Origin: an uncultured Ruminococcus sp.
GTDB lineage: Bacteria; Bacillota; Clostridia; Oscillospirales; Acutalibacteraceae
DNA: 64,000 bases
Direction of reading: 5' to 3'
Assembly (NCBI GenBank): GCA_905233755.1
Contig: CAJODM010000006.1
Location: 52,840-116,839 of the forward strand
Part shown: in pieces, positions 42,705 through 52,331 of the stretch
Layout of the letters: each line of letters starts with the position of its first letter
How positions within the stretch are numbered: the stretch's first letter is position 1
The notes under the pieces: generated by a model
What the model saw: the letters and a program-made list of their open reading frames with translations, nothing else
Told to the model about the DNA's origin: nothing
Database searches by the model: none
Program-made: the position numbers and the translations under genes

Positions 42705-43979
42705 ATGATGGAGAACCTGTTTTCTATTGACGAAAAAATCCTGAATGTCGCCGAACGTGCGATGGCGCTCTGTGCCGATCATTTTCAGAAGCTCGACCGC
42801 ATCCAGGCGCATCATCAGCAGAAGATGCTGCGCGCCTTCCAGCGTGCGGGGGTGAGCGAGGCGATGTTTGCCGGATCGACCGGCTATGGCTATGACGACC
42901 GCGGCCGCGATACCCTCGATCAAATCTATGCCGATGTATTTGACGCCGAGGATGCGCTTGTTCGGCATAACTTTGTCAGCGGAACCCATACGCTTACCGT
43001 CGCGCTGTTCGGGATGCTTCGCCCGGGCGATATGATGCTCTGCGTGACCGGCACCCCTTATGACACGATCCAACCGGTCATCGGGATCGGCTCGAGCGCG
43101 TACAGCGGATCGTTGCGGGATTTCGGTGTTCGATACGAGCAGGTCGATCTACAGAATGACGGTACGCCCGATATGGATGCTATCCGCGCCCGCGTGGGGC
43201 AGCTGCGGCCCAAGATGGTGTATATCCAGCGCTCAAAGGGCTACGCTCTGCGTCCGTCGCTGCGGTGCAGAGAGATCGCAGCGATCGCCGATCTTGTGCA
43301 CGAGGTATCGCCCGACACCATCGTCATGCTCGATAACTGCTACGGCGAGTTCGTCGAGATGGACGAGCCGTTATCCAACGGGGTGGATATCATGGCGGGC
43401 TCGATGATCAAAAACCCCGGCGGCGGCATCTCGCCGACCGGCGGCTATATCGCCGGCAAAGCCGAGCTGGTGGAACAGTGCTCCTACCGCCTGACGACCC
43501 CCGGCACCGGACGCGAGCTCGGGTGTACGCTCCATGTGCTGCGCGAGATGTATCTAGGCGCCTATCATGCGCCCGTTGCTGCCATCGAAGCGGTGAAGAC
43601 GGCGGTGTTCGCGTCGTCGCTGTTCGAGCTGCTCGGGTTTTCGGTCGAGCCGGACTATCGGACGGATCGCGGCGATATCATTGACGTCATCACCCTCGGC
43701 TCCGCCGAGCGGATGTGCGCGTTCTGCCACGGTATCCAGAGGGGATCGCCCATCGACTCGTTCGTCTCTCCCACACCTGCGCCGATGCCCGGATATGACA
43801 GCGACGTCATCATGGCTGCCGGCGCGTTCACGCTCGGGTCATCTATCGAGCTGTCCGCCGACGGGCCGCTCAGAGAGCCGTATGCGGTATATCTTCAGGG
43901 CGGGCTGTCCTTCAACACATCCAAGATCGGCGTGATGCTCGCCGCCGAAGAAGTGCTCAAAGCGGATCAGCCATCGTGA
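42705..43979 (+). CDS. PLP-dependent methionine gamma-lyase-like protein (YnbB/aluminium-resistance family)
   Basis: A 424-residue fold-type I PLP enzyme. DNCYGEFVEMDEP carries the PLP-pairing Asp and MAGSMIKNPGGGISPTGGYI the PLP lysine. YGYDDRGRDTLDQIYADVF is typical of the YnbB family, often annotated as aluminium resistance or methionine gamma-lyase. The real substrate is not known. It is 6 nt downstream of the GNAT gene, closing a murD-GNAT-YnbB operon, before a terminator. Confidence 0.85.
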   Translation: MMENLFSIDEKILNVAERAMALCADHFQKLDRIQAHHQQKMLRAFQRAGVSEAMFAGSTGYGYDDRGRDTLDQIYADVFDAEDALVRHNFVSGTHTLTVALFGMLRPGDMMLCVTGTPYDTIQPVIGIGSSAYSGSLRDFGVRYEQVDLQNDGTPDMDAIRARVGQLRPKMVYIQRSKGYALRPSLRCREIAAIADLVHEVSPDTIVMLDNCYGEFVEMDEPLSNGVDIMAGSMIKNPGGGISPTGGYIAGKAELVEQCSYRLTTPGTGRELGCTLHVLREMYLGAYHAPVAAIEAVKTAVFASSLFELLGFSVEPDYRTDRGDIIDVITLGSAERMCAFCHGIQRGSPIDSFVSPTPAPMPGYDSDVIMAAGAFTLGSSIELSADGPLREPYAVYLQGGLSFNTSKIGVMLAAEEVLKADQPS

Positions 43980-44031
43980 TGCTAAGCTGCTATTATCCAG
44001 CTGTTGTCAGTTTTGTCATACAAAAAGAAAT

Positions 44032-44070
44032 TCCCCTTATCGCAGATATTCTGTGATAAGGGGATCTTTT
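44032..44070. terminator. Terminator between YnbB gene and ACT gene
   Basis: TCCCCTTATCGCAG...CTGTGATAAGGGGA, with TCTTTT on the plus side and A-rich bases on the other. Confidence 0.9.
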
Positions 44071-44083
44071 CGTATCAGGGATG

Positions 44084-44515
44084 TTACATACCGACGATAT
44101 CGTCCTCGGTGACAAGGCGGATGCCGTTTTCGGTGAGGATCTTCTCGGCCACTGCGTTGTCCTCGACGCGCAGCACGACATAGGCGTACTTTCGCGATAC
44201 GGTGATGAACGCGTACATATAGTCGATGTTGATATTGTTGTCGGCAAGGATGCGGATGACCTTGGCGAGCGACCCGGGCTCGTCGTTGACCGCAACGCCG
44301 ACCACGTTCGTGATGGACACGAAGCAGTTGCTGTCCTCGAGCTCCGCCTTCGCCTTCTCGATATCGGTGACGATCAGTCGAAAGATACCGAAGTCCTGGG
44401 TGTCGGCGACGCTCATCGCGCGGATATCAACGCCGGCGCGGGCGATCGCATCGGTGACGGTCACGAGGGTTCCCTCACGGTTTTCGATGAAAATAGATAA
44501 CTGTTTGATTGCCAT
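44084..44515 (-). CDS. Tandem ACT-domain protein
   Basis: A 143-residue protein made of two ACT domains (IKQLSIFIENREGTLVTVTDAIA and GVAVNDEPGSLAKVIRILADNNI). Stand-alone tandem ACT proteins usually bind amino acids and often sit next to phenylacetate-CoA ligases; here it is the last gene of the paaK-iorA-iorB-paaK operon, 12 nt after a ligase. It likely senses an aromatic or branched-chain amino acid. Which amino acid is unknown. Confidence 0.88.
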   Translation of the reverse strand: MAIKQLSIFIENREGTLVTVTDAIARAGVDIRAMSVADTQDFGIFRLIVTDIEKAKAELEDSNCFVSITNVVGVAVNDEPGSLAKVIRILADNNINIDYMYAFITVSRKYAYVVLRVEDNAVAEKILTENGIRLVTEDDIVGM

Positions 44516-44527
44516 GTTAACCTCCGA

Positions 44528-45844
44528 TTAAATATTGATTCCGAGCCGCTTGCGCTTATCGATAACGCGCACCGCCTTGCCCTCGCTGCGTTCGATGGTC
44601 TTGGGGGCGACAAGGTGGACCGACGGGCTGATGCCCAGCATCGCGCGGATCGCTGCCGCAAGTGCTTTTTCTCTTTTGGTGATGTTCTTGACGGTATCCG
44701 AGAAGTACTCCTCGCTCATCTCGACGAACACATCCAGGGTGTCAGAATTGTTTACACGATCGACTTCGATCAGATAGTTCGGCGCATAGCCCTCGTTAAG
44801 CAGCACGGCTTCTATCTGGCTCGGGAACACGTTGACGCCGCGGATGATCATCATGTCGTCCGAGCGACCCATCGGCTTGCTCATCTTGACAAAGGTCCTG
44901 CCGCACGAGCACTTTTCGCGGGTAAGCACACAGATGTCGCGGGTACGGTACCTAAGCAGCGGGAACGCCTCTTTATCGAGTGAGGTGAACACCAGCTCGC
45001 CCTTGCTGCCCTCGGGCAGCACCTCACCGGTGTCGGGGTCGATGATCTCGGCAAGGAAGTGATCCTCGTTGATGTGCATACCGGTCTGCTCCTCGCACTC
45101 GAACGATACGCCGGGGCCGGAGGTCTCTGTCAGGCCATAGATGTCGTATGCCTTGATACCGAGCGACCGCTCGATATCGCGGCGCATCTCCTCTGTCCAC
45201 GGCTCCGCGCCGAAGATCCCCGCCTTGAGCTTGTTGTCCTCGGGCTTGTAGCCGCGCTCCTTCAAGCTCTCACCGATATACGCAGCATAGGAGGGGGTAC
45301 AGCAGAGGATCGTCGCGCCCAGATCCATCATGAACTGGATCTGGCGGTCGGTGTTGCCGCTGCTCATCGGCAGCGTCAGGCACCCGACCTTGTGCGAGCC
45401 GCCGTTGAGCCCGGGGCCGCCGGTGAACAGCCCGTAGCCGTAGCACACCTGACACACATCCTCGTTCGTGCCGCCGGCGGCGACGATGGCGCGCGCACAG
45501 CATTCCTCCCATATCTCGATATCCTCTTGTGTGTAGAACGCGACCACGCGCTTGCCGGTGGTGCCGGAGGTGGACTGGATACGGACACAGTTCTTGATAT
45601 CGGTCGCCAGCATCCCATAGGGATACGCCTCTCTCAGATCATCCTTTGAGAGGAACGGGAGCTTCGCGATATCCTCGAGCGTCACGATATCCTCGGGCTT
45701 GACGCCCCGCTCATCCATGAGGTTGCGATAGTATGCCACATTGTCATAGACATGCCGAACCTGCTTCTGAAGCTTTTCGAGCTGCAGCGCGCGGATGCCC
45801 TCATGGGACATGGTTTCGGCATGCTCCTGATAGTATTTTCTCAA
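44528..45844 (-). CDS. paaK: Phenylacetate-CoA ligase-like protein 1
   Basis: A 438-residue ANL ligase of the PaaK type: RIQSTSGTTGKRVVAFYTQ (ATP loop), YGLTETSGPGVSFEC, LRYRTRDICVL and the C-terminal MIIRGVNVFPSQIE hinge. It activates phenylacetate or a related aryl acid as the CoA thioester in the cytoplasm. A second paralogue lies two genes upstream. The pair flanks indolepyruvate oxidoreductase, so aryl acids from aromatic amino acids are the likely substrates. Confidence 0.88.
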   Translation of the reverse strand: MRKYYQEHAETMSHEGIRALQLEKLQKQVRHVYDNVAYYRNLMDERGVKPEDIVTLEDIAKLPFLSKDDLREAYPYGMLATDIKNCVRIQSTSGTTGKRVVAFYTQEDIEIWEECCARAIVAAGGTNEDVCQVCYGYGLFTGGPGLNGGSHKVGCLTLPMSSGNTDRQIQFMMDLGATILCCTPSYAAYIGESLKERGYKPEDNKLKAGIFGAEPWTEEMRRDIERSLGIKAYDIYGLTETSGPGVSFECEEQTGMHINEDHFLAEIIDPDTGEVLPEGSKGELVFTSLDKEAFPLLRYRTRDICVLTREKCSCGRTFVKMSKPMGRSDDMMIIRGVNVFPSQIEAVLLNEGYAPNYLIEVDRVNNSDTLDVFVEMSEEYFSDTVKNITKREKALAAAIRAMLGISPSVHLVAPKTIERSEGKAVRVIDKRKRLGINI

Positions 45845-45874
45845 TTGTATCAGTCCCTTTCTATGTGATTTTTA

Positions 45875-46450
45875 TTATTGATGATTGAACCCTAGCTCGA
45901 ACGCCCTTTCGTTGAGCTCGACGAACTGCGGCTTCACACACTTTTTGATCGCATCGACCCATCTCTCATAGGGGATATCAAAGTACCCCGCGAGCCGCCC
46001 CATCAGTACGATGTTGCACGCCTTAGCCGAGCCCGCGACGTTTGCAAGCTGCAGCGCGTCGATATCGTCCACATGGATACCCTTCGATTTCATCTCATCG
46101 ATGACGGTATCGGGATAGTCAGCTGCGCCGATGATGACCGGCATGGGGTCGATCTGCTGGGTGTTGACGATGACGGTGCCGCCTTTTCTCAATTTGCTCA
46201 CATAGCGCGCCGACTCGATCTTCTCGAACGATACGATATAGTCGGCTTCGCCGTCCTCGATCACCGGCGAGTAGACCCTGTCGCCGAACCGCACATATGT
46301 GACGACCGATCCGCCGCGCTGGCTCATCCCGTGGACCTCGCTGACCTTCACGTCATATCCTTCGTCGACGAGCAGCCGTCCGAGCAGCTTGCTGGCGAGC
46401 AGCGAGCCCTGACCGCCGACGCCGACTATCATGACATTCTTCGTCTGCAT
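45875..46450 (-). CDS. iorB: Indolepyruvate:ferredoxin oxidoreductase beta subunit
   Basis: A 191-residue gamma-domain protein: VMIVGVGGQGSLLASKLLGRLL then SEVHGMSQRGGSVVTYVRFG. It pairs with iorA. A GTG at 46459 overlapping iorA is possible, but ATG 46450 is preferred because GAGGGTGA sits 6 nt upstream, inside the end of iorA. Together the two make aryl-2-oxoacid + CoA from arylacetyl-CoA + CO2 or the reverse. Confidence 0.92.
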   Translation of the reverse strand: MQTKNVMIVGVGGQGSLLASKLLGRLLVDEGYDVKVSEVHGMSQRGGSVVTYVRFGDRVYSPVIEDGEADYIVSFEKIESARYVSKLRKGGTVIVNTQQIDPMPVIIGAADYPDTVIDEMKSKGIHVDDIDALQLANVAGSAKACNIVLMGRLAGYFDIPYERWVDAIKKCVKPQFVELNERAFELGFNHQ

Positions 46451-46451
46451 A

Positions 46452-48191
46452 CTATTCACCCTCGCTTTCTATCGCGCCGAACGCGCACAACTGTTGACAT
46501 ACCTCGCACCCGACACACAGCGTGGGGTCGATGACAGCATGGTCATCGCGGTACGAGATCGCCGGACACCCGAACTTCATACAGCGGCGACAGCTTTTGC
46601 ACTTCTCAGCATTGATGAAAAGCGGCTTTCTCGGCTTGACATATTTGAGCAGGACGCACGGCCTGCGGGAGATGATGACCGAGGGACAGGGCTTCTCGAG
46701 CTCTTCCTTGAGCACGGTCTCACATTCCTTCAGATCATACGGATCGACCACGCGCACCGATTCGATACCGATCGAGCGGCATAGCTGTTCGAGGTCGACC
46801 TTGCCGGCGGGATCACCCTTGATGTTGTAGCCGGTAGTGGGGTTCTGCTGATGACCGGTCATGCCGGTGATCGAGTTGTCAAGGATGATGACGGTCGAGT
46901 TGCTCCGGTTATAGGCGATATTCACGAGACCCGTGATACCCGAGTGCATGAACGTCGAGTCGCCGATCACACATACGGTGTTCTTCTCGGTATCGCCCTG
47001 TCCGGCGATGTTGAAGCCGTGGATCCCCGACACCGACGCGCCCATACACAGCGTCATGTCGAGCGCTGAGAGTGGGGGCATCGAGCCGAGCGTATAGCAT
47101 CCGATATCGCCCAGCACGGTGAGCTTGTTCTTTGACAGGACATAGAACAGCCCGCGATGAGGACACCCCGCGCACATCATCGGCGGACGTGTGGGGATCT
47201 CGGTATCGAGCGCATAGGTGGGGCCTTCATACCGGTCGAACACCTGCTTGATCGTGCTCTGTGAGAACTCGCCGAGCAGCGAGAAACGATTCTTCCCTTC
47301 GACCTTGATGCCGAGGGCTTTGCAGTGGTTCTCAATGATCGGATCGAGCTCCTCAATCACATACACCTTGCCGACCATATCCTTGAAATCACGGATCATC
47401 TTGACCGGCAGGGGGTTCACCATCCCGAGCTTGAGCACCGATACGCTGTCGCCGAACACCTCCTTGACATACTGATACGAGGTGGACGAGGTGATGATGC
47501 CGAACGGATAAGAGCCATTGCCCTGTTCTACGCGGTTGATGCCCGAGCACTCGGCATATTCGGTTAGCGCCTTGGTGCGTTCTTCAACGAACGGATGCCG
47601 ACGCAGGGCGTTGGCGGGAGCCATGATGTATTTCTGCGGATTCTTCGTGTATTCCTTCTTGATCTCGACGCGCTCGCCGATCTCGACGATGCTCTGCGAG
47701 TGAGCGACGCGGGTGCACATCTTCAACAGCACCGGCGTGTCAAAACTCTCCGATATCTCGAACCCCAGCTTGGCATAGGCGAGCGCCTCGCTGCTGTCTG
47801 ACGGCTCGAGCATCGGTACCTTGGCCGCGATGGCATAGTGACGCGAGTCCTGTTCGTTCTGGGAGCTGTGCATCCCTGGGTCATCCGCGACACAGATGAC
47901 CATCCCCGCGTTTACGCCCGTGTAGGACATCGTGAACAGCGGGTCGGCGGCGACGTTGAGCCCGACGTGCTTCATACAGCATGCCGACCGTCTGCCGCTG
48001 AGAGAGGCGCCGAACGCCGCTTCCATCGCGACCTTCTCGTTAGGCGCCCACTCGCAGTACACATCGCTGTACTTGGCAAATTCTTCGGTGATCTCCGTGC
48101 TGGGGGTGCCGGGATAGCTCGATATCACCGAGCATCCGGCTTCATACAGCCCCCGCGCGACGGCAGCGTTACCGATCAACAATTCTTTCAT
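46452..48191 (-). CDS. iorA: Indolepyruvate:ferredoxin oxidoreductase alpha subunit
   Basis: A 579-residue fused alpha-beta subunit. The pyrimidine domain has SSYPGTPSTEITE and MKHVGLNVAADP, the TPP motif is VIGDSTFMHSGITGLVNIAYN, and the C-terminal double [4Fe-4S] domain has CKSCRRCMKFGCP and CVGCEVCQQLC. IOR uses indolepyruvate, phenylpyruvate and p-hydroxyphenylpyruvate. It is third-last of the leftward operon, 10 nt after paaK2. Confidence 0.94.
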   Translation of the reverse strand: MKELLIGNAAVARGLYEAGCSVISSYPGTPSTEITEEFAKYSDVYCEWAPNEKVAMEAAFGASLSGRRSACCMKHVGLNVAADPLFTMSYTGVNAGMVICVADDPGMHSSQNEQDSRHYAIAAKVPMLEPSDSSEALAYAKLGFEISESFDTPVLLKMCTRVAHSQSIVEIGERVEIKKEYTKNPQKYIMAPANALRRHPFVEERTKALTEYAECSGINRVEQGNGSYPFGIITSSTSYQYVKEVFGDSVSVLKLGMVNPLPVKMIRDFKDMVGKVYVIEELDPIIENHCKALGIKVEGKNRFSLLGEFSQSTIKQVFDRYEGPTYALDTEIPTRPPMMCAGCPHRGLFYVLSKNKLTVLGDIGCYTLGSMPPLSALDMTLCMGASVSGIHGFNIAGQGDTEKNTVCVIGDSTFMHSGITGLVNIAYNRSNSTVIILDNSITGMTGHQQNPTTGYNIKGDPAGKVDLEQLCRSIGIESVRVVDPYDLKECETVLKEELEKPCPSVIISRRPCVLLKYVKPRKPLFINAEKCKSCRRCMKFGCPAISYRDDHAVIDPTLCVGCEVCQQLCAFGAIESEGE

Positions 48192-48201
48192 AACCTTCTC
48201 C

Positions 48202-49503
48202 TTATGCGTTTCTCATATCGACGATACGCTTCGCCTTCCCCTGGAACCGCTCGATGGTCTTGGGTGCGACGAGCGTGACCTTGGTGCGCAGCCCGAGGAT
48301 CGACTGCATCTTTCCTTCGATATGGCGCTGCAGCTCTTCGAGCATCTGGAAGTTTTCGAGCAGGTCGGCGTTGACCAGCTCGACCTTGATCTCCAGGTTA
48401 TCGCGATAGTTCTTGCGGGTGATATAGAGCATATAGTGCGGGGCGACGTCCTCGATATTGATGAGGATGTTCTCGATCTGGGTGGGGAAGACGTTGACCC
48501 CTTTGATGATGAGCATATCGTCGGTGCGGCCCATGGTCTTGGACATGCGGGCGTGGGTTCTGCCGCATGCACACGGCTCATAGGTGATCTTGGTGATATC
48601 CTTGGTGCGATAGCGCAGCACCGGCATCCCGCGGCGGGTCAGGGTGGTGATGACCAGCTCGCCGACCTCGTTCTCGGAGAGGCGCTCGCCGGTATCGGTG
48701 TTGATGATCTCGGGCAGGAAGTGATCTTCGGCAAAGTGCATCCCGTCTCTTGCCTTACAGTCGCCAGATACGCCCGGGCCGCCCAGCTCCGTCATGCCGT
48801 AGTTATCCGATACGCGAATGCAGAAGTTCTCCTCGATCTGCTGGCGCATCGCGGGGGTACACGGCTCCGATCCGAGGATGCCGAGCTTGAGCGAGTAGTC
48901 CGACATCGGATAGCCCGCCTCTTTGACCGCTTCGGACAGGTACAGGGCATATGACGGCGTGGCGACCAGTCCGGTCACACCCCAGTCGCGCAGCATCATC
49001 AGCTGCTTTTCGGTGTTGCCGGACGAGGCGGGGATGACGGTCGCGCCGAGCTTCTCAAGCCCATAGTGCAGCCCCAGCGCACCGGTGAACAGCCCATATC
49101 CGAAGCTGATCTGGATGATGTCGTTCGGCGTTACGCCTCCCGCCGCCGCGACACGCGCAACGCAGTCGCTCCAGATAGCGAGATCCTCGCGGGTATAGAC
49201 GCCGGTGGTGGGCTTGCCGGTAGTGCCGGACGAGGCGTGGATACGCACGATCTCGCTCATCGGTACAGCTGTCAGCCCAAACGGGTAGTTATCGCGGAAG
49301 TCATCCTTGGTGGTAAAGGGGATATACGCGATATCGGACAGGGTCTTGATCCGGCTTCCGTCGAACACACCCGCATCTGTGAGCTTTTTGTGATAGAACG
49401 GGACGTTCTCATAGCAGTACCGAACGACCCATTTGAGCCGTTCGAGCTGGATCTCCTCGATCTGATTGCGAGGCATCGTTTCGATTTCTTTCTGAAAAAT
49501 CAT
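48202..49503 (-). CDS. paaK: Phenylacetate-CoA ligase-like protein 2
   Basis: A 433-residue PaaK-type ligase: RIHASSGTTGKPTTGVYTR (ATP loop), YGMTELGGPGVSGDC, LRYRTKDITKI, and DDMLIIKGVNVFPTQIENIL near the C-terminus. It is first in the aryl-acid operon and differs clearly from paralogue 1, suggesting a different aryl acid. It is read from a promoter that overlaps the symporter terminator (49551-49579). Confidence 0.88.
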   Translation of the reverse strand: MIFQKEIETMPRNQIEEIQLERLKWVVRYCYENVPFYHKKLTDAGVFDGSRIKTLSDIAYIPFTTKDDFRDNYPFGLTAVPMSEIVRIHASSGTTGKPTTGVYTREDLAIWSDCVARVAAAGGVTPNDIIQISFGYGLFTGALGLHYGLEKLGATVIPASSGNTEKQLMMLRDWGVTGLVATPSYALYLSEAVKEAGYPMSDYSLKLGILGSEPCTPAMRQQIEENFCIRVSDNYGMTELGGPGVSGDCKARDGMHFAEDHFLPEIINTDTGERLSENEVGELVITTLTRRGMPVLRYRTKDITKITYEPCACGRTHARMSKTMGRTDDMLIIKGVNVFPTQIENILINIEDVAPHYMLYITRKNYRDNLEIKVELVNADLLENFQMLEELQRHIEGKMQSILGLRTKVTLVAPKTIERFQGKAKRIVDMRNA

Positions 49504-49550
49504 GCTGACATTTCCTTTTCTTGATGGTATTTTAAAACATTCACAATCTG

Positions 49551-49579
49551 ATTATAACGCATAAGAAGTCTAATGGCAA
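49551..49579 (-). promoter_or_regulatory. Promoter of the paaK-ior operon, overlapping a hairpin
   Basis: On the minus strand TTGCCA (49579-49574), 17-nt spacer, TATAAT (49556-49551). The -35 box and most of the spacer lie in the stem of the hairpin at 49563-49597. Confidence 0.75.
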
Positions 49580-49597
49580 GATGCCGCTAGACTTCTT
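49563..49597 (-). terminator. Hairpin after symporter gene
   Basis: AAGAAGTCTAATGGCA pairs with TGCCGCTAGACTTCTT (plus strand). It lies 20 bp after the symporter stop. No strong T-run, so it may be a partial terminator. Confidence 0.55.
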
Positions 49598-49617
49598 CAG
49601 ACAATTATTTTTTGGAA

Positions 49618-51204
49618 TCAATCCTCGTTGATCGAGTGCTTGGAGGATACCGCTATCTTCCGACTGTAGCAGGAGAAGATACCGTTCACCCGCTCTATAT
49701 CCTTTGCCGGAGTGATCAGGGTGATGATCGGGGTGATAATGATACCGATCAGCATCGCGAGCATCCCCGCGTTGATGGGGGACTTGAAGTATTCGAGTAC
49801 CGCACTCTGGAAGGTGATGCCCGAGATGTTGCAGATGAACGACGTCAGCGAGATACCGACACCGAGGATATAGTTGATCCATACGGCGATCTTGGGAACC
49901 TTCTTCATATACAGCCCGTACATGAACGGAGCAAGGAACGCGCCCGCCAGCGCGCCCCACGACACGCCCATCATCTGGGAGATGAACATGACCGGCGAGT
50001 TCGCCTGGATGATGGCGATGACCGCCGAGATGATGATGAAGAACACGATGAGGATGCGCATGATGAGCACCTTCTTTTTCTCGTCGAGCTCCTTCTTGCG
50101 GCAGAACACCGGATCGATGAAGTCGATGGTCAGCACCGAGCTCGAGGTCAGCACCAAGCTCGACAGCGTGCTCATTGACGCCGACAGCACGAGGATGACG
50201 ACGATACCGATGAGAATGGGGGAGAGGTTCTCGAGCATCGAGGGGATGACCGAGTCATAGCCGCCTACGGGCTTTCCGTCCGCGCCCATCTCGCCGAACA
50301 GCCGCCCAAACCCACCGAGGAAGTAGCATCCGCCCGCCACGATGATCGCGAACACGGTGGACACGATGGTGCCGGTGCTGATGGACTTCTCGCTCTTGAT
50401 GGCATAGAACTTCTGGACCATCTGCGGCAGCCCCCATGTCCCGAGCGAGGTGAGGATCACCACGCCGATCAGGCCGAAGATATCCGGCCCGAGGAAGGAG
50501 GTGAACGCGCCGTTGAACGTGGTGCCGCCGGCGGTCGTCGTGCTCTCCTGAGAGAGCAGCGCGATCGTCTCGGTCAGGCCGCCGTTGAGGTTCATCACCG
50601 CTGCGATCACCGCGACGATACCGAAGATCATGATGATCCCCTGGATGAAGTCGTTGATCGCCGTCGCCATATATCCGCCCAGCACTACATAGATACCCGT
50701 CAGCACCGCCATCGCGATGACACAGTAGGTGTACGGGATGCCGAACGCCATCTCGAACAGACGCGACAGACCGTTGTACAGCGACGCGGTGTAGGGGATG
50801 AGAAAGATGAAGATGATGACAGCCGCGGCGATCTTCAGCGCCCGCGAGTTATATCGTTTCATGAAGAAGTCGGGCATCGTAGCGGTGTCGAGATGCTGGG
50901 TCATGACGCGGGTTCTGCGGCCGAGGACGTTCCACGCGAGCAGCGATCCGATGAACGCATTGCCAAGCCCGATCCATGTCGATGCCATGCCAAACCGCCA
51001 GCCGAACTGACCGGCATATCCGACAAAGATGACCGCCGAGAAATACGAGGTACCGAACGCGAACGCCGTCAGCCACGGACCGACCGAGCGGTTTCCGAGC
51101 ACAAACCCGTTCACGTCTGTCGCCTGCTTTCTCGTATAGATGCCGACGCCGATCATGATAGCGAAGAACACCACGAGAAAGAGGATCTTGATAACCATAT
51201 CCAT
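49618..51204 (-). CDS. Sodium:solute symporter (SSS family)
   Basis: A 528-residue membrane protein with about 13 transmembrane helices and SSS motifs: YTRKQATDVNGFVLGNRSVGPW after helix 1, FGTSYFSAVIFVGYAG and LSASMSTLSSLVLTSSSV near helix 8. Family members take up proline, pantothenate, acetate or other acids with sodium. Next to the aryl-acid operon it could import a carboxylic-acid precursor; this is inferred from position only. It is transcribed leftward and separated from the operon by a hairpin. Confidence 0.85.
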   Translation of the reverse strand: MDMVIKILFLVVFFAIMIGVGIYTRKQATDVNGFVLGNRSVGPWLTAFAFGTSYFSAVIFVGYAGQFGWRFGMASTWIGLGNAFIGSLLAWNVLGRRTRVMTQHLDTATMPDFFMKRYNSRALKIAAAVIIFIFLIPYTASLYNGLSRLFEMAFGIPYTYCVIAMAVLTGIYVVLGGYMATAINDFIQGIIMIFGIVAVIAAVMNLNGGLTETIALLSQESTTTAGGTTFNGAFTSFLGPDIFGLIGVVILTSLGTWGLPQMVQKFYAIKSEKSISTGTIVSTVFAIIVAGGCYFLGGFGRLFGEMGADGKPVGGYDSVIPSMLENLSPILIGIVVILVLSASMSTLSSLVLTSSSVLTIDFIDPVFCRKKELDEKKKVLIMRILIVFFIIISAVIAIIQANSPVMFISQMMGVSWGALAGAFLAPFMYGLYMKKVPKIAVWINYILGVGISLTSFICNISGITFQSAVLEYFKSPINAGMLAMLIGIIITPIITLITPAKDIERVNGIFSCYSRKIAVSSKHSINED

Positions 51205-51311
51205 TCTGAAAACTCCTTTGAATATTATTCTGAATTAGAAATATAAATAGCGTATCATGTTGTAGAATCGTATCAGCCGTTCATCGGTGAATACTATGAT
51301 TGAGGTGCGCT

Positions 51312-52142
51312 ATGGTCATCGACTTTCATACCCATGTCTATCCCGATAAGATAGCCGCCCGCACGCTCGCTGCGCTGTGTGATGCAGCGGATGTGTCGGC
51401 GAACACCGACGGCACCTTAATGGGGCTGCTCGACAGTATGGCTCGATCCGGTATCGACAGGAGCGTCGTGCTGCCGGTCGCGACCCGCGCGGGCCAGTTC
51501 GATTCGATCACGCGTTTTGCGCGGTTCATTAACGAGAACTATCCCTCGCTCACATCCTTCGGCGCGATCCATCCCGACGACGTGAGCAGGGAGCAGAAGC
51601 TGCAGTCCTTGAAGGACAGCGGGTTTCTCGGGGTGAAGCTCCACCCCGACTACCAGCAGACGATGATCGACGACGAGCGGTATATCGACATCATCTGTAC
51701 CTGCCAGCGGCTCGGGCTGGTCGTGTTGACCCATGCCGGCAAGGATCCTGCCTACTCGATCGTCCACTGTCCGCCCGACCGCGGTCGTCGGATGCTCGAC
51801 GAGGTGTATCGCCGCACCGGATTCATTGATCCGTTCTTCGTGTTCGCACATCTTGGCGGCAACCGCCAACAGCAGGAGGTCGAGCGGTATCTGGTGGGGC
51901 AGAACTGCTATATCGACATCAGCTGCGCGTTCCAGTCGATCGGGCATTTCAGCAATTCGTCCGATGAGGACGTGGTGCGGATCATCCGCGCACACGGTGC
52001 AGAGCATATCCTCTTCGCGACCGACTCGCCGTGGAACGATCAGAAGGTGTATCTCGATCATTTCTGCGCCCTTTCTGCGCTGTCCGATATAGAGAAAGAG
52101 ATGATCCTCTGCCATAACGCCGAAGCGCTGCTGAACAGATGA
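51312..52142 (+). CDS. Amidohydrolase-2 family metal-dependent hydrolase, second copy
   Basis: About 276 residues, a clear paralogue of the one at 25077-25886: FHTHVYPDKIAARTL, GVKLHPDYQQ, VLTHAGKDP, AHLGGN and ATDSPWND. Metal ligands are conserved. The ATG at 51312 follows a GAGGTG site; a frame open from 51300 adds only MRCA. It is divergent from the symporter gene. Its recurrence beside the aryl-acid operon, as beside the T-box 3 operon, suggests a shared step in acid metabolism. Confidence 0.8.
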   Translation: MVIDFHTHVYPDKIAARTLAALCDAADVSANTDGTLMGLLDSMARSGIDRSVVLPVATRAGQFDSITRFARFINENYPSLTSFGAIHPDDVSREQKLQSLKDSGFLGVKLHPDYQQTMIDDERYIDIICTCQRLGLVVLTHAGKDPAYSIVHCPPDRGRRMLDEVYRRTGFIDPFFVFAHLGGNRQQQEVERYLVGQNCYIDISCAFQSIGHFSNSSDEDVVRIIRAHGAEHILFATDSPWNDQKVYLDHFCALSALSDIEKEMILCHNAEALLNR

Positions 52143-52331
52143 TCGGTGCTTTCCAATAGTATATCAAGCGTCACACTGCCACTTATTCTAACACTTCAAC
52201 ACTTTAAAGTCAATATGTTTTAAATAATTAAAATATCGCAACTTGCACAATTTTCGATTATTCTTTTGTATATATCCGACAACACCCGTCTGGGTGAAGA
52301 AAAAATCAGCGCGATATCTGTCCTGTTTACC

